Assembly: GCA_964440305.1 (NCBI GenBank)
Contig: CAYTRS010000006.1
Coordinates: 1-31,887 of the forward strand
Direction of reading: 5' to 3'
Origin: CAYTRS01 sp964440305
GTDB lineage: Bacteria; Patescibacteriota; Minisyncoccia; Moranbacterales; JAKLHP01
DNA length: 31,887 bases
The notes below the pieces were generated by a model, which was given only the letters and a program-made list of their open reading frames with translations, ran no database searches and had not been told where the DNA came from. Positions within the stretch are counted from its first letter, which is position 1; each line of letters starts with the position of its first letter. Of the stretch, positions 1-7,704 are shown in pieces. The translations under genes were made by a program, and so were the position numbers.

Positions 1-2
1 AA

Positions 3-788
3 AAACAAGGCATTGTCATATTGATAGGATTGGCGCTTATTATCGCTGTTGCTTTTATAACTTTTTTCCGCCCTTCGCAAAAAGGCAAGGACGATTTTAA
101 TGCCCCCCTTGAAAAAATTTCCTATAAAACAATTTCTGCGGAAGAAATAAACGAAAGAATAAAAAATCAGGAACCGATTAACGTCATAGATTTAAGGGAA
201 AAAGACGAATATGAAACGGAGCATGTGGTGAATTCAATCAATATCACCACGGAAGAAATAGAAGTGACGGATATAAATTTTTCGAAAGAAGAGCCTATTG
301 TTTTAATTGGAAATGAAAAAAATATCGCTGATTTTGAAAAGGCTTATGTTTTTCTAAGCGGCAAGGATTGGAAAGTTTTTGTTTTTGAAGGAAGCATCGA
401 GCTCTGGAAATCAGCCGTCGGAAACACGATATCCTGGGGAAATCCCGAATCCTTCACCGACCAAGCGAAGGTGACTTATATCTCTCAAGAGGAACTGGAA
501 AATAAGATGAAAAATGAAGCTTCCGAAAGCTATTTCATTTTAGATGCGAGGCTTCGGGAAAAATTCAGCGAAAAGAGAATTGCCAAAGCCAGAAACGTTC
601 CGCTCAACGAACTTGAAAGCCAAAAAAGTGAAATACCTTTCAGCAAGCAAATTATCGCCTATGGAGAAACGGAGCTTGAAGGCTTCCGTGCCGGAGTAAA
701 ATTATACGACCTTGGTTTTTATAACGTCTTGGTGCTTCGTGAAGGATTTTCCAAATGGAAAGAAAAAGGATTCCCAATGGAGCAATAA
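3..788 (+). CDS. Membrane-anchored tandem rhodanese-like protein, 5' partial
   Basis: The frame is open to the left edge, so the true start lies outside the window; an internal TTG at 21 is only a fallback. A hydrophobic helix comes first (about 20 residues, GLALIIAVAF...), then a short linker and two rhodanese folds. Fold 1 is marked by INVIDLREKDEYETEHVVNS at about residues 53-72 counted from the TTG, and fold 2 by YFILDARLREKFSEKRI further on. Active rhodaneses carry a catalytic Cys in the loop after the central strand. Here those loops read IVLIGNEKN and IIAYGETELEG, and the visible protein has no cysteine at all. It should therefore not be a sulfurtransferase; a binding or structural role on the outer face of the membrane is inferred. 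The fold assignment is fairly secure, the role is not. Confidence 0.8.
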   Translation, partial: KQGIVILIGLALIIAVAFITFFRPSQKGKDDFNAPLEKISYKTISAEEINERIKNQEPINVIDLREKDEYETEHVVNSINITTEEIEVTDINFSKEEPIVLIGNEKNIADFEKAYVFLSGKDWKVFVFEGSIELWKSAVGNTISWGNPESFTDQAKVTYISQEELENKMKNEASESYFILDARLREKFSEKRIAKARNVPLNELESQKSEIPFSKQIIAYGETELEGFRAGVKLYDLGFYNVLVLREGFSKWKEKGFPMEQ

Positions 789-808
789 AATAAATTGACT
801 TTCAATTC

Positions 809-934
809 TCCGCCTTAGTGAGCCTTCTGGTATAAATCAAGCGGAGCGAGCGTTAAGAAACTTTCTTGTAGCGTAGCGATTTGAAAGTTTCAGCGAGCGG
901 AGCGTAGATTTATCAGAAGGCGGAACACGGCGGA
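809..934. repeat. GC-richer long imperfect palindrome
   Basis: Nested inverted arms can be read: TCCGCC at 809-814 with GGCGGA at 929-934; CCTTCTGGTATAAATC at 823-838 with GATTTATCAGAAGG at 907-920 (a 2-nt bulge); GAAACTTTC at 857-865 with GAAAGTTTC at 883-891. The word GCGGAGCGAGCG (841-852) recurs rearranged as GCGAGCGGAGCG (893-904). It fills most of the gap between the rhodanese-like gene and groES. A minus-strand frame through it (837-1034) looks spurious. Its layout resembles a small non-autonomous palindromic repeat, but no transposase or target duplication is visible. Confidence 0.7.
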
Positions 935-945
935 CAGTTTCTTTC

Positions 946-979
946 TTTCCGCTTTCTTTGATGGCAAAGAAAGCGGAAA
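946..979. repeat. Perfect 15-bp stem-loop
   Basis: TTTCCGCTTTCTTTG (946-960) pairs perfectly with CAAAGAAAGCGGAAA (965-979) across a 4-nt ATGG loop. No run of T follows the stem on either strand, so it is not a standard intrinsic terminator. It abuts the preceding palindrome and may be part of the same element. Confidence 0.65.
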
Positions 980-997
980 ATAAAAATATTTCACTAA

Positions 998-1026
998 AAT
1001 AAACCAGCCCCAATAAAGAAGCTGGT
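998..1026 (-). terminator. Probable groES terminator
   Basis: Read on the minus strand, ACCAGC (1021-1026) and GCTGGT (1003-1008) form a 6-bp stem with a 12-nt loop about 20 nt after the groES stop. A T-rich stretch (TTATTTTAG) follows. The stem is short and the T tract is broken by A, so this is a moderate call. Confidence 0.45.
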
Positions 1027-1045
1027 ATTTTCATGGTATTATTGT

Positions 1046-1318
1046 TTACTCCACTACCGCCAGTATGTCTTCATTTTTTACAATCAGGCAATCTTCATTG
1101 TCTATTTTTATTTCCGTTCCGCTGTAGCGGGCATAGATCACCTTCTGGTTTTTCTTTACTTTGATTTTTTCGCTGTCTCCCACCGCAATCACCCTCCCCT
1201 GCTGCGGTTTCTCCTCGGATGAAGTGTCAGGAAGATAAATTCCCGTGTTGGTTTTTTTGTCTGCTTTTTCCGGCTTCACCAAAACATTTTGCCCCAAAGG
1301 CATAACTTTCGTTTTCAT
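1046..1318 (-). CDS. groES: Co-chaperonin GroES (Cpn10)
   Basis: The 90-residue protein has the usual Cpn10 length and landmarks: an N-terminal strand with PLGQNVLVKP, a mobile-loop region with GIYLPDTSSEEKP at about 26-38, then GRVIAVGDSEK and the C-terminal strand with VKNEDILAVVE. In this family it caps the GroEL ring in the cytoplasm during protein folding. No groEL is next to it here, so the partner must be elsewhere or absent. The ATG at 1318 is preceded by an A/T-rich leader containing an 8-bp inverted repeat (AATTGAAA at 1321-1328, TTTCAATT at 1343-1350) and no Shine-Dalgarno sequence. A sigma-70-type promoter with an overlapping CIRCE operator lies upstream, so repression by HrcA is expected. 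Confidence 0.95.
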   Translation of the reverse strand: MKTKVMPLGQNVLVKPEKADKKTNTGIYLPDTSSEEKPQQGRVIAVGDSEKIKVKKNQKVIYARYSGTEIKIDNEDCLIVKNEDILAVVE

Positions 1319-1353
1319 AAAATTGAAAAATATTAATTATTATTTCAATTGAT

Positions 1354-1383
1354 ATTCTAGCAAGAAAAATTATTATCAGTCAA
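1354..1383 (-). promoter_or_regulatory. groES sigma-70-type promoter
   Basis: On the minus strand TTGACT (1378-1383) and TAGAAT (1354-1359) are separated by 18 nt. Each hexamer differs from consensus at one position. The predicted transcription start near 1347 leaves a leader of about 30 nt before the groES ATG. Confidence 0.75.
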
Positions 1384-1399
1384 GAATCCCGAGTGCTGA
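1373..1399. promoter_or_regulatory. CIRCE operator (HrcA site) at groES
   Basis: TTATCAGTC (1373-1381), nine bases, then GAGTGCTGA (1391-1399). Against the CIRCE consensus TTAGCACTC-N9-GAGTGCTAA this matches 7 of 9 and 8 of 9 positions with the exact N9 spacer. It covers the -35 hexamer of the groES promoter, the usual position for HrcA heat-shock repression. Its right half ends one base before the ctpA stop codon. Confidence 0.8.
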
Positions 1400-2650
1400 T
1401 TATTGCCCGATAATTTCCAAAGCTTTTTCCAGCTGCGGATCGCGGCTGTTGTTGTAGTCGTCATTTGTCAGTTCTACTTCAATATCCGGACTTATTCCCT
1501 TTTCATTAATTTGCTCTCCCTTGGGAGTCAACCATCTGGCAACGGTTATTTTCACCGCCGAAGAGCTTCCCGGAATATCAACAAATTCCTGAACAGATCC
1601 TTTCCCGAATGATTTTTCCCCGACAATTTTCACGTTTTCGCGATTGTCTTTGAGAGCTCCCGCCAAGATTTCCGAAGCGCTGGCACTGCCTTCATTGATC
1701 AGAATTATTGTTTTTATCTGGCTCAAGACGTCCCCTCCTTTTGTTTTCGCTTCTTTGCGCTCCTTCTTGCTGTTTTCTTCAATTACCGCCACCTCGCCTT
1801 TGGGAAGCATGCGGCTAGCAACGTCAATCGAGGCATCCAGATATCCGCCCGGATTGTTGCGAAGGTCAAGGATTATCCCCTTCAGATTTTCCTTCCGCAA
1901 AATTTCCCGCGTTACTCCGTTAAATTCCCGAAAAGTATCTTCTCCAAAACGGGAAATTTTTACATACGCCACGTCGTCATTCTTAAATTCCAACTTGACG
2001 CTTTTGACATTAATGATTTCTCTTTTAATCACTATTTCCTGCGTGTCTTCGCTTCCTTCGCGGAAAATAGTCAGCTTGACTTCCGTTCCTCTCGGACCGC
2101 GCATTTTGCTTATAGCTTCGTCAATTGTCATCTCGGAAGTGTTTTTATCGTCAACCTCGATTACCTTGTCTCCCGGACGGAGTCCTGCTTTTTCCGCAGG
2201 AGTCCCTTCAAGAGGAGCAATCACCGTCAATATTTTATTTTTTACTCCCAGCTCCACTCCCAATCCCTCAAATCTTCCGGTAATTTCTTCGTCAAATTTC
2301 TTATTTTCTTCAGGAGAAAGAAAGATCGTATATGGATCCTCTGTTGCAGAAAACATTCCATTAATGGCTCCGTAAAGCATTTTCTTAGCGTCCAATTCTT
2401 CCGAGTCAATATACTTTTCTTCCAGATAATCCCAAGCCTTCCAGAAAAGCGAAAAATCAAGGGTAGAATCTTTGCTTTTTTCTTTGTTTATAATCAGCGC
2501 ATTTTCAAGAGGCACTTCCTCATCCAGAAATCGGGCGTTCTTGCCTCTTTCAAAACCGATTTCAAAGCTTGCAACCAAAAAAATAATAAAAACCGCCGCC
2601 GCCAAAAAACGGTTCATAAGCCTCCTGTTCTTTTTTTCCTGCTGCTCCAT
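1400..2650 (-). CDS. ctpA: S41 family C-terminal processing protease
   Basis: The 416-residue protein has one N-terminal membrane segment (about 15-33), so the rest should lie outside the cytoplasm. A helical region is followed by a PDZ domain (about 125-205) with the substrate-binding stretch FEGLGVELGV and GLRPGDKVIEVD. The S41 catalytic core contains NNPGGYLD, the serine motif GSASASE (321-327) and GEKSFGKGSVQ with the general-base lysine at about K350. Enzymes of this family cleave C-terminal tails of exported proteins by a Ser-Lys dyad. Length and motif order are typical. It is the last gene of the minus-strand series that starts with the glycosyltransferases, but the palindrome in the upstream gap leaves co-transcription uncertain. 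Confidence 0.95.
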   Translation of the reverse strand: MEQQEKKNRRLMNRFLAAAVFIIFLVASFEIGFERGKNARFLDEEVPLENALIINKEKSKDSTLDFSLFWKAWDYLEEKYIDSEELDAKKMLYGAINGMFSATEDPYTIFLSPEENKKFDEEITGRFEGLGVELGVKNKILTVIAPLEGTPAEKAGLRPGDKVIEVDDKNTSEMTIDEAISKMRGPRGTEVKLTIFREGSEDTQEIVIKREIINVKSVKLEFKNDDVAYVKISRFGEDTFREFNGVTREILRKENLKGIILDLRNNPGGYLDASIDVASRMLPKGEVAVIEENSKKERKEAKTKGGDVLSQIKTIILINEGSASASEILAGALKDNRENVKIVGEKSFGKGSVQEFVDIPGSSSAVKITVARWLTPKGEQINEKGISPDIEVELTNDDYNNSRDPQLEKALEIIGQ

Positions 2651-2658
2651 AAAAACGT

Positions 2659-2731
2659 AAAGCTTAAAGCGAAAAACGAAAAGCTAAAGAATAATTATGT
2701 TTCAATCTTTTCACTTTGCGCTTTCAGCTTT
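2659..2731. repeat. Intergenic palindrome reaching into GT2 3' end
   Basis: AAAGCTTAAAGCG (2659-2671) pairs with CGCTTTCAGCTTT (2719-2731) at 12 of 13 positions. The right arm lies inside the last codons of the neighbouring GT2 gene. The words AAAGC and GCGAAAAAC recur in the palindrome at 10409-10456, suggesting one repeat family. Confidence 0.6.
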
Positions 2732-3531
2732 CTTGGCAATGGTTTTCCCAAATACTTCCAAAAATACTTAATTGCGCTTTCGATGTGTATCCAGGTGTAC
2801 TTATTGAAAAAAATGGAATATAAAAACCCTCCTCGGCTGCTTTCTTTTGCATGATAGTGAAGCATCACCGAATAAGGATAATACATCACTTTGTAGCCAT
2901 TCTCCCAGAATCTTCGGCACCAGTCAACATCTTCCATGTACATAAAAAATCTATCGTCCATAATACCCACCTTTTGAATCGCTTTTCTGGAAGTCATCAT
3001 TGCCGAGCCCATAATCCAATCTGCTTCTTTCGGATCTTTGTGGTCATAATCCCTCATTAAAAACCAATTCAGATGCCTTTTCACAAAAGAGATATTCTTG
3101 AACGGCACTCTCCTGTAAAAAATGGTTATCGGCTTGTAAAAATGGAAGCAGGAATCCTGAAGCGTTCCGTTGAAGTTCAAGAGTTTGGGACCGGCTATTC
3201 CAACGTCCTGATTTTCTTTTATAAAAGATAGCAATTTTTCAACTGAAGACTCTTCAACAATAATATCGCTGTTAAGAAGAAGGATATATTCTCCTTTGCT
3301 TTCTCCAATTCCCCTGTTAACCATCGCTCTGAATCCGACATTTTCTTTAAAGGGGAAAAATTTCACGTCTGGATAATCTTCCCTCATCATCATCTCTGTT
3401 TCTTCTTCCGTTGCGCTGTCCGCCACAATAACCTCATATTCAATGTCTTTGACGTTTTTTTTGATTGAATCAAGGCAAAGCTTTAGAAGTTCCGGATTCC
3501 GATAGCTGTTTATGGCGATTGAAAGTTCCAT
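2695..3531 (-). CDS. GT2 glycosyltransferase, rhamnosyltransferase-like
   Basis: The 278-residue protein opens with the GT-A nucleotide-binding fold (LSIAINSYRNPELLKLCLDS). It has a DXD-like NSD metal site in EYILLLNSDIIV (about 83-94) and the acceptor-side motif GSAMMTSRKA followed by FFMYMEDVDWCRRF (about 198-211), which carries the catalytic ED. This pattern is typical of WbbL/RfbF-like transferases that add rhamnose or related sugars to lipid-linked glycans on the cytoplasmic side. No membrane helix is obvious. It sits between the LCP gene and ctpA in the same orientation. The last residues (KLKAQSEKIET) are encoded by the arm of an intergenic palindrome, so the C-terminal tail may be repeat-derived. 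The sugar is not determined. Confidence 0.88.
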   Translation of the reverse strand: MELSIAINSYRNPELLKLCLDSIKKNVKDIEYEVIVADSATEEETEMMMREDYPDVKFFPFKENVGFRAMVNRGIGESKGEYILLLNSDIIVEESSVEKLLSFIKENQDVGIAGPKLLNFNGTLQDSCFHFYKPITIFYRRVPFKNISFVKRHLNWFLMRDYDHKDPKEADWIMGSAMMTSRKAIQKVGIMDDRFFMYMEDVDWCRRFWENGYKVMYYPYSVMLHYHAKESSRGGFLYSIFFNKYTWIHIESAIKYFWKYLGKPLPRKLKAQSEKIET

Positions 3532-3537
3532 AAATTA

Positions 3538-3594
3538 AACTAAGAGCAAAGATGGAAAAACTAAGAAGAATTTTAATCTTATTACATCTTAGTT
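3538..3594. repeat. Intergenic palindrome, AACTAAGA words
   Basis: AACTAAGA occurs directly at 3538-3545 and 3559-3566 and inverted as TCTTAGTT at 3587-3594. Related words (TCTTAAATCTTACGTCTTA) continue to the LCP stop region. No T tract follows on the minus strand, so terminator function is not supported. Confidence 0.55.
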
Positions 3595-3612
3595 CTTAAA
3601 TCTTACGTCTTA

Positions 3613-4824
3613 TCATTTCTTCACCGTCTTATTTTGAGCTTGGGGCACGTTGAATATTTCCTGAAACAGTGCTTTTATCCTGTCATAGCTATCTCCTCTC
3701 GGAAGCAAGATATATCCCGCTTCCCCGGTATTTTCCGGCGCGTAAAGCAACCCCTCTTCCGAACTATCGAGGATTTTTTGGAAAATTTCAGGATTAACCA
3801 TGCTACTGTAAACCCTGTACATTTCCTGCATTTCCCAAAGTTGCATGTCTGTTTTAACATTATTTCCCAGCGCCCCAAGAATCGAATTGATTTTCCCGAA
3901 GTCAGAAAGAGTTCCGATGCTTACTGCCCTTTCTTTCGCCGCTTGAATGACAGCTTGCTGTCTTTTTGCCCGGTCAAAATCATTGGTAGAATATCTGGCC
4001 CGCGCGTAGCAAAGAGCCTTCGCCCCATCCAAATGGCTTGTTCCGGCCGGAAGCTCAAAAATTCCTCCGCATTCAATATCGGGATTCTTGCATAAGGGAT
4101 ATTGCGCCACTATTTTCCCTTTTTCATTTTTCTTATATTCATAATTGCCCGTAGGCACGGTGAAAACATTGGGATCGCATACATGTTCTTCCTGAAATTG
4201 CATAGATTCCAGAAAAGGTTCTTTTAAAGTAACATCTATTCCCCCAATAGCATCGATAAGCTCCGTGAATCCCTTAAAATTAATCGCCACTCCGTAATGA
4301 ATGGTAACTCCTGAAATGTCGCCGATTACTTTTTTCATATCTTCTATTCCTCCGCCATTCTTTTTTCGATCCTCTCCGTATGCATAGACAGAGTTGATCT
4401 TGCTCTTCATTCCCTTTTCCGGAACATCCACATAAAGATCACGGGGAATAGAAATTAGCGATGCCTTATTTTCTTGAGGCTTTACGCTCATTACCATAAT
4501 CGTATCGGCCAAAAGTCCTCCGCCAGGAACATTTTCCCCCCTCATTCCCAAAAGTATAACATTTATTCTGCCTTCTTTTTCTCCTTTAAGTTCATCTTCT
4601 ACTCCAGGAATATTATGGAGAAGGCTCTTTAAAAGCCCCCCTTTGGTAGAAATCTTGTTAAAGATAAATCCAGCCCTCCAAGCAAAAATAAGACCGGCCA
4701 GAATAAAAACTGCCAGAATAATTAAAATTATTTTCTTCTTTTTTCCCTTTTTAGGGAAATCAGATCCGGAAATCCTGTTTTTTTGATTAGATGGTTCGCG
4801 ATATTTTGTTTTTGTCAGATCCAT
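3613..4824 (-). CDS. LytR-CpsA-Psr (LCP) family protein
   Basis: This 403-residue protein has a short basic cytoplasmic N-terminus, one membrane helix (about 33-50) and an extracytoplasmic LCP domain. Landmarks in order are INVILLGMRG, the phosphate-binding arginine stretch ISIPRDLYVDVP, KINSVYAYG, IDAIGGIDV and the C-terminal arginine motif CYARARYSTNDFDRAKRQQ. LCP enzymes transfer glycan polymers from polyprenyl-phosphate carriers to the cell wall or to proteins. That fits its place between glycosyltransferase genes. Between the two conserved halves lies an insertion with cysteines (EEHVCDPNVF, YPLCKNPDIECGG) that could form disulfides outside the cell. The ATG at 4824 has only an A/T-rich leader. 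Confidence 0.93.
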   Translation of the reverse strand: MDLTKTKYREPSNQKNRISGSDFPKKGKKKKIILIILAVFILAGLIFAWRAGFIFNKISTKGGLLKSLLHNIPGVEDELKGEKEGRINVILLGMRGENVPGGGLLADTIMVMSVKPQENKASLISIPRDLYVDVPEKGMKSKINSVYAYGEDRKKNGGGIEDMKKVIGDISGVTIHYGVAINFKGFTELIDAIGGIDVTLKEPFLESMQFQEEHVCDPNVFTVPTGNYEYKKNEKGKIVAQYPLCKNPDIECGGIFELPAGTSHLDGAKALCYARARYSTNDFDRAKRQQAVIQAAKERAVSIGTLSDFGKINSILGALGNNVKTDMQLWEMQEMYRVYSSMVNPEIFQKILDSSEEGLLYAPENTGEAGYILLPRGDSYDRIKALFQEIFNVPQAQNKTVKK

Positions 4825-4831
4825 AATAATA

Positions 4832-4924
4832 AATTTACAATGATCAACTTACCTGCCTCGCCGGCAGGCGGGCAATTTCCAATAAATCATTGATAATTGA
4901 TTAATTGAAAATTGATTGTAAATT
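4832..4924. repeat. Palindrome with GC-rich core and AT-rich arms
   Basis: AATTTACAAT (4832-4841) pairs perfectly with ATTGTAAATT (4915-4924). The centre holds CCTGCC (4852-4857), a 5-nt loop and GGCAGG (4863-4868), followed by GCGGG. The right side contains degenerate repeats of the word AATTGAAAATTGATT that continue to about 4937. The nested layout resembles a small palindromic mobile repeat. It fills the 119-nt gap between the LCP gene and the upstream GT4 gene. Confidence 0.65.
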
Positions 4925-4943
4925 GAAAATTGATTCTTGAAAA

Positions 4944-6119
4944 TTATTTAAAACTATTGTAAATCTTCATCGTTTTTTCCGCCGAATCTTTCCAAGAAAA
5001 AAGCCTGATTCTTTCAAGGCCGGAATTTTTCATTTTTTCCCTCAAATTTTGATCTATGGAAGCATTATATAACATATCGGCCATCTGATCAATGCTGCCT
5101 GGTTCGCAAAGCATAGCTGCATTTCCGGCAACTTCCTTTGTGGGAGGAATTTGGGAAGCAACTACCGGCAACTCTTGACTCATTGCTTCAATAATTGGAA
5201 TTCCAAATCCTTCATAAAACGACGGAAAAGCGAAAATCCAAGTATTTTTGAAAACTGCCACCTTGTCTTTTTCATCCACATATCCCGGAAAAATCACGCC
5301 TTCTTCAAGATTATTTTCTCTTATTGCTTCGTCTATTTCCTGATCAAAATTATGCGCATTTCTGTTTCCAACCAAAACAAGTTTAATTTCAGGAACTTTC
5401 TCTTTTATTTTCGCGTAAGCTCTGACAATCGCCGGAATATTTTTTCGCGGTTGAAGCGTTCCAAGATAGAGGATATATTTTTCCGGAAGATTATATTTTT
5501 TCCGCACTGCTTCCAGTTCTTCCTGAGAAAATTTCTTATTCAAAAATTCATCGCTGATTGAATTATAAACAACTTCAATTTTTTCCGAAGGTATTTTATA
5601 ATATTTTTCTATTTCTTCTTTGGTAAATTTTGAAACGGCAATGATTTTGTCGGCGCGCTTCAAGCTCCAAGGGATCAGGATTTTCAAGAAAAACAAATCT
5701 GAAAACTTGATAAATTTTGAATAAAAGTTAAAGGAGATATCGTGAATAATCGTTATGATTTTTACCTTTCGGGGAACAAAAAAGGGCACGATGTATTGCG
5801 TGTGATAGACATCCATCGGGTTTTTACGAAGATATTTTGGCAAAATCCAAGCATTCCAGGAAAATTTATTGGAAGATTTGAGAGAAACTATCTGGAAGTT
5901 AGCTTTATTCTGAATGCCTAGATCATTTTTTATCTTTTCCAAAATGCTTTCATCTTGAATGTCGGTAAACAAAAAATATTGATCCTGTAAAACGCCTTCG
6001 GCGCCACGGGACAAGTTTTCACTGTCAATCAACGCCAAATTCTTCACCAAATTGAAAAACACCGCCTCATCGCCGGTTCTCCCCTTTCCAATATTTCTGA
6101 TATCAATTCCAATTTTCAT
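4944..6119 (-). CDS. GT4 glycosyltransferase
   Basis: The 391-residue protein has the two Rossmann-like halves of GT-B enzymes. The acceptor half starts MKIGIDIRNIGKGRTGDEAV. The hinge region is IIAVSKFTKEEIEKYY. The nucleotide-sugar half contains LYLGTLQPRKNIPAIVRAY and the E-x7-E donor signature EGFGIPIIE inside FAFPSFYEGFGIPIIEAM. This arrangement matches MtfA-like mannosyl/rhamnosyltransferases. Its start overlaps the 3' end of the O-antigen ligase-like gene by 17 nt, which implies translational coupling and a shared pathway. No membrane segment is seen, so it should work at the cytoplasmic face. Donor and acceptor sugars cannot be read from the sequence. Confidence 0.92.
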   Translation of the reverse strand: MKIGIDIRNIGKGRTGDEAVFFNLVKNLALIDSENLSRGAEGVLQDQYFLFTDIQDESILEKIKNDLGIQNKANFQIVSLKSSNKFSWNAWILPKYLRKNPMDVYHTQYIVPFFVPRKVKIITIIHDISFNFYSKFIKFSDLFFLKILIPWSLKRADKIIAVSKFTKEEIEKYYKIPSEKIEVVYNSISDEFLNKKFSQEELEAVRKKYNLPEKYILYLGTLQPRKNIPAIVRAYAKIKEKVPEIKLVLVGNRNAHNFDQEIDEAIRENNLEEGVIFPGYVDEKDKVAVFKNTWIFAFPSFYEGFGIPIIEAMSQELPVVASQIPPTKEVAGNAAMLCEPGSIDQMADMLYNASIDQNLREKMKNSGLERIRLFSWKDSAEKTMKIYNSFK

Positions 6120-7704
6120 AATTTATAAACCCCGCTCCCAAAAATATCCACAAGATTCCCAGAAATATTCCGGCATTGAAGATGTTGGGAACAAGGAGTG
6201 CGAAAAAGCCTAAAATTAAGAATAACCCGAAAGTTTTCTTTTGTAAATCTTCCGCTCTCCACAATTTTATTCCTCTCAAAAATATATAAGCCCAAACGGA
6301 AATAAAAAGCAAAAGCCCCAAAATCCCCGTTCCCAACCAAACCTCCAGAAAAATATTACTGGAATTGAGAGTTGCTCCGCGCTCGTCTTTTCCCAAAACT
6401 TCCCCGATATTCCCCCAGCCTATTCCCAAAATGGGATTTCCTCCAATTTCCTGCCAGGATTTTTGGTAGGTTTCTTTGCGAATATTAATATTTGGGTCTT
6501 CGCGATAAACTTCCGCAATAAAATTTCCCGCCACTTTTTCTTTTTCAATATCTTCCAGATTAATATGCTTGCAATTATATTTTTCAAGCTCGGAAACATC
6601 CTTTATTTTTTCCGGCAAAATTGGAAGAGCTGATTCTTGGATGCAGGAAATAGTTATTTTCTGAAACCCGCTTCCGGTGCTTTGAATCCGGTTGAAAAGT
6701 TGAAAGTCGGTTAAATTAAAAGCATAAACATAAGCTATTGCAACCAGAAATGCGGTTAATATCTTTAGTTTTAGATTGATTGTTTCTTTCCATTTCCAAT
6801 TCTTCAGTTTTAAATCTGTAAAGTAGGTAATTATAAATATGGCAGTAATTATAACCGCCCCTATCCAAGCGGATCGGGAAACGGAAATTATGAGAGCGAT
6901 ATAAGCAAATATCAAGAATAAATAGAAAAAAATATCTTTTGATTTTTTCAGTAGCATATCTGCCCACCCCGGAAGAGTAATTTCTAATCCCAAATTGTCA
7001 TCGGTAAAATTTTTATTCTTATAAAAAATCATCGCATAAAGAACGGCTATTAAAAATACTAGAAAAATTCCAAACCAATCCGCTTCGGTAAAAGTCGCGT
7101 TTGGCCTTCCGGGCATTGTTTCAAAATGCGAAAGCCCGCTTTTAAAACGAATATTCTGCCAAACGGCGTAAAAAACCGCAATTGCGGAAGAACTCAAGAA
7201 AAACGGAATTATTCTTTTAAGATCGTCAAGACATTGGATGTAAATCCTTGTGAGAAAATAAAGAATAATAAAGCTTGAAATTATCACTGAAAGCTTCAGA
7301 CTCAAACCTTTATCATATTGGCTTGCTAAGGCACTTACAAATCCCAGCACTCCAAACGCTATCAAGGAAAAATCATACCATTTAAGTTTTATCAAGGGGA
7401 AATTAAGCCTCTTGAGGAAAAACCGCATTAGAACCGCAAGAAAAACAATTCCGCCAACAAATTGGAACGGCCGCAGATTTATTCCCAAATCTTCAGGAGC
7501 AAGGTTTATATTTTCCAAGACTACCGTTCCAACAAAAAATAAAAAGGCCCATCCCGGACGATAGAGGGCTATAATAAGAGCCAAGGCGGAAAAAAAAGCA
7601 AAATCACCCAAGCTTTTGACTGGCAAAACCTCGAGATTAAATAAAAGGGTTAGAAAAAATACTAAGGCAATATTTAATATAAGTAATATATGCTTTGTTT
7701 TCAT
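6103..7704 (-). CDS. O-antigen ligase/polymerase-like membrane protein
   Basis: This 533-residue protein has about a dozen hydrophobic segments and a large extracytoplasmic loop (about residues 340-435). The loop region ends in the Wzy_C/WaaL-type signature GGNPILGIGWGNIGEVLG followed by NSSNIFLEVWLGTGILG. SRSAWIG before the loop is also typical. Proteins of this superfamily polymerise or ligate lipid-linked glycans outside the membrane. The loop contains two cysteines (ISCIQES and YNCKH) that could pair. It overlaps the downstream GT4 gene and lies beside a second GT4. Ligase and polymerase cannot be separated by sequence alone. The ATG at 7704 is the first in frame after the palindrome in the upstream gap. 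Confidence 0.88.
   Translation of the reverse strand: MKTKHILLILNIALVFFLTLLFNLEVLPVKSLGDFAFFSALALIIALYRPGWAFLFFVGTVVLENINLAPEDLGINLRPFQFVGGIVFLAVLMRFFLKRLNFPLIKLKWYDFSLIAFGVLGFVSALASQYDKGLSLKLSVIISSFIILYFLTRIYIQCLDDLKRIIPFFLSSSAIAVFYAVWQNIRFKSGLSHFETMPGRPNATFTEADWFGIFLVFLIAVLYAMIFYKNKNFTDDNLGLEITLPGWADMLLKKSKDIFFYLFLIFAYIALIISVSRSAWIGAVIITAIFIITYFTDLKLKNWKWKETINLKLKILTAFLVAIAYVYAFNLTDFQLFNRIQSTGSGFQKITISCIQESALPILPEKIKDVSELEKYNCKHINLEDIEKEKVAGNFIAEVYREDPNINIRKETYQKSWQEIGGNPILGIGWGNIGEVLGKDERGATLNSSNIFLEVWLGTGILGLLLFISVWAYIFLRGIKLWRAEDLQKKTFGLFLILGFFALLVPNIFNAGIFLGILWIFLGAGFINYENWN

Noticed and set aside
946..979. Perfect stem-loop as intrinsic terminator
   Set aside because: No T run follows on either strand.
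837..1034. 65-residue minus-strand frame in the palindromic repeat
   Set aside because: It runs through both hairpins and the groES terminator, has no plausible start context and low-complexity basic sequence; it is a by-product of the repeat.
1644..2375. 243-residue plus-strand frame
   Set aside because: Fully antisense to ctpA, serine/leucine-rich shadow without domain features. The ctpA frame shows all family motifs.
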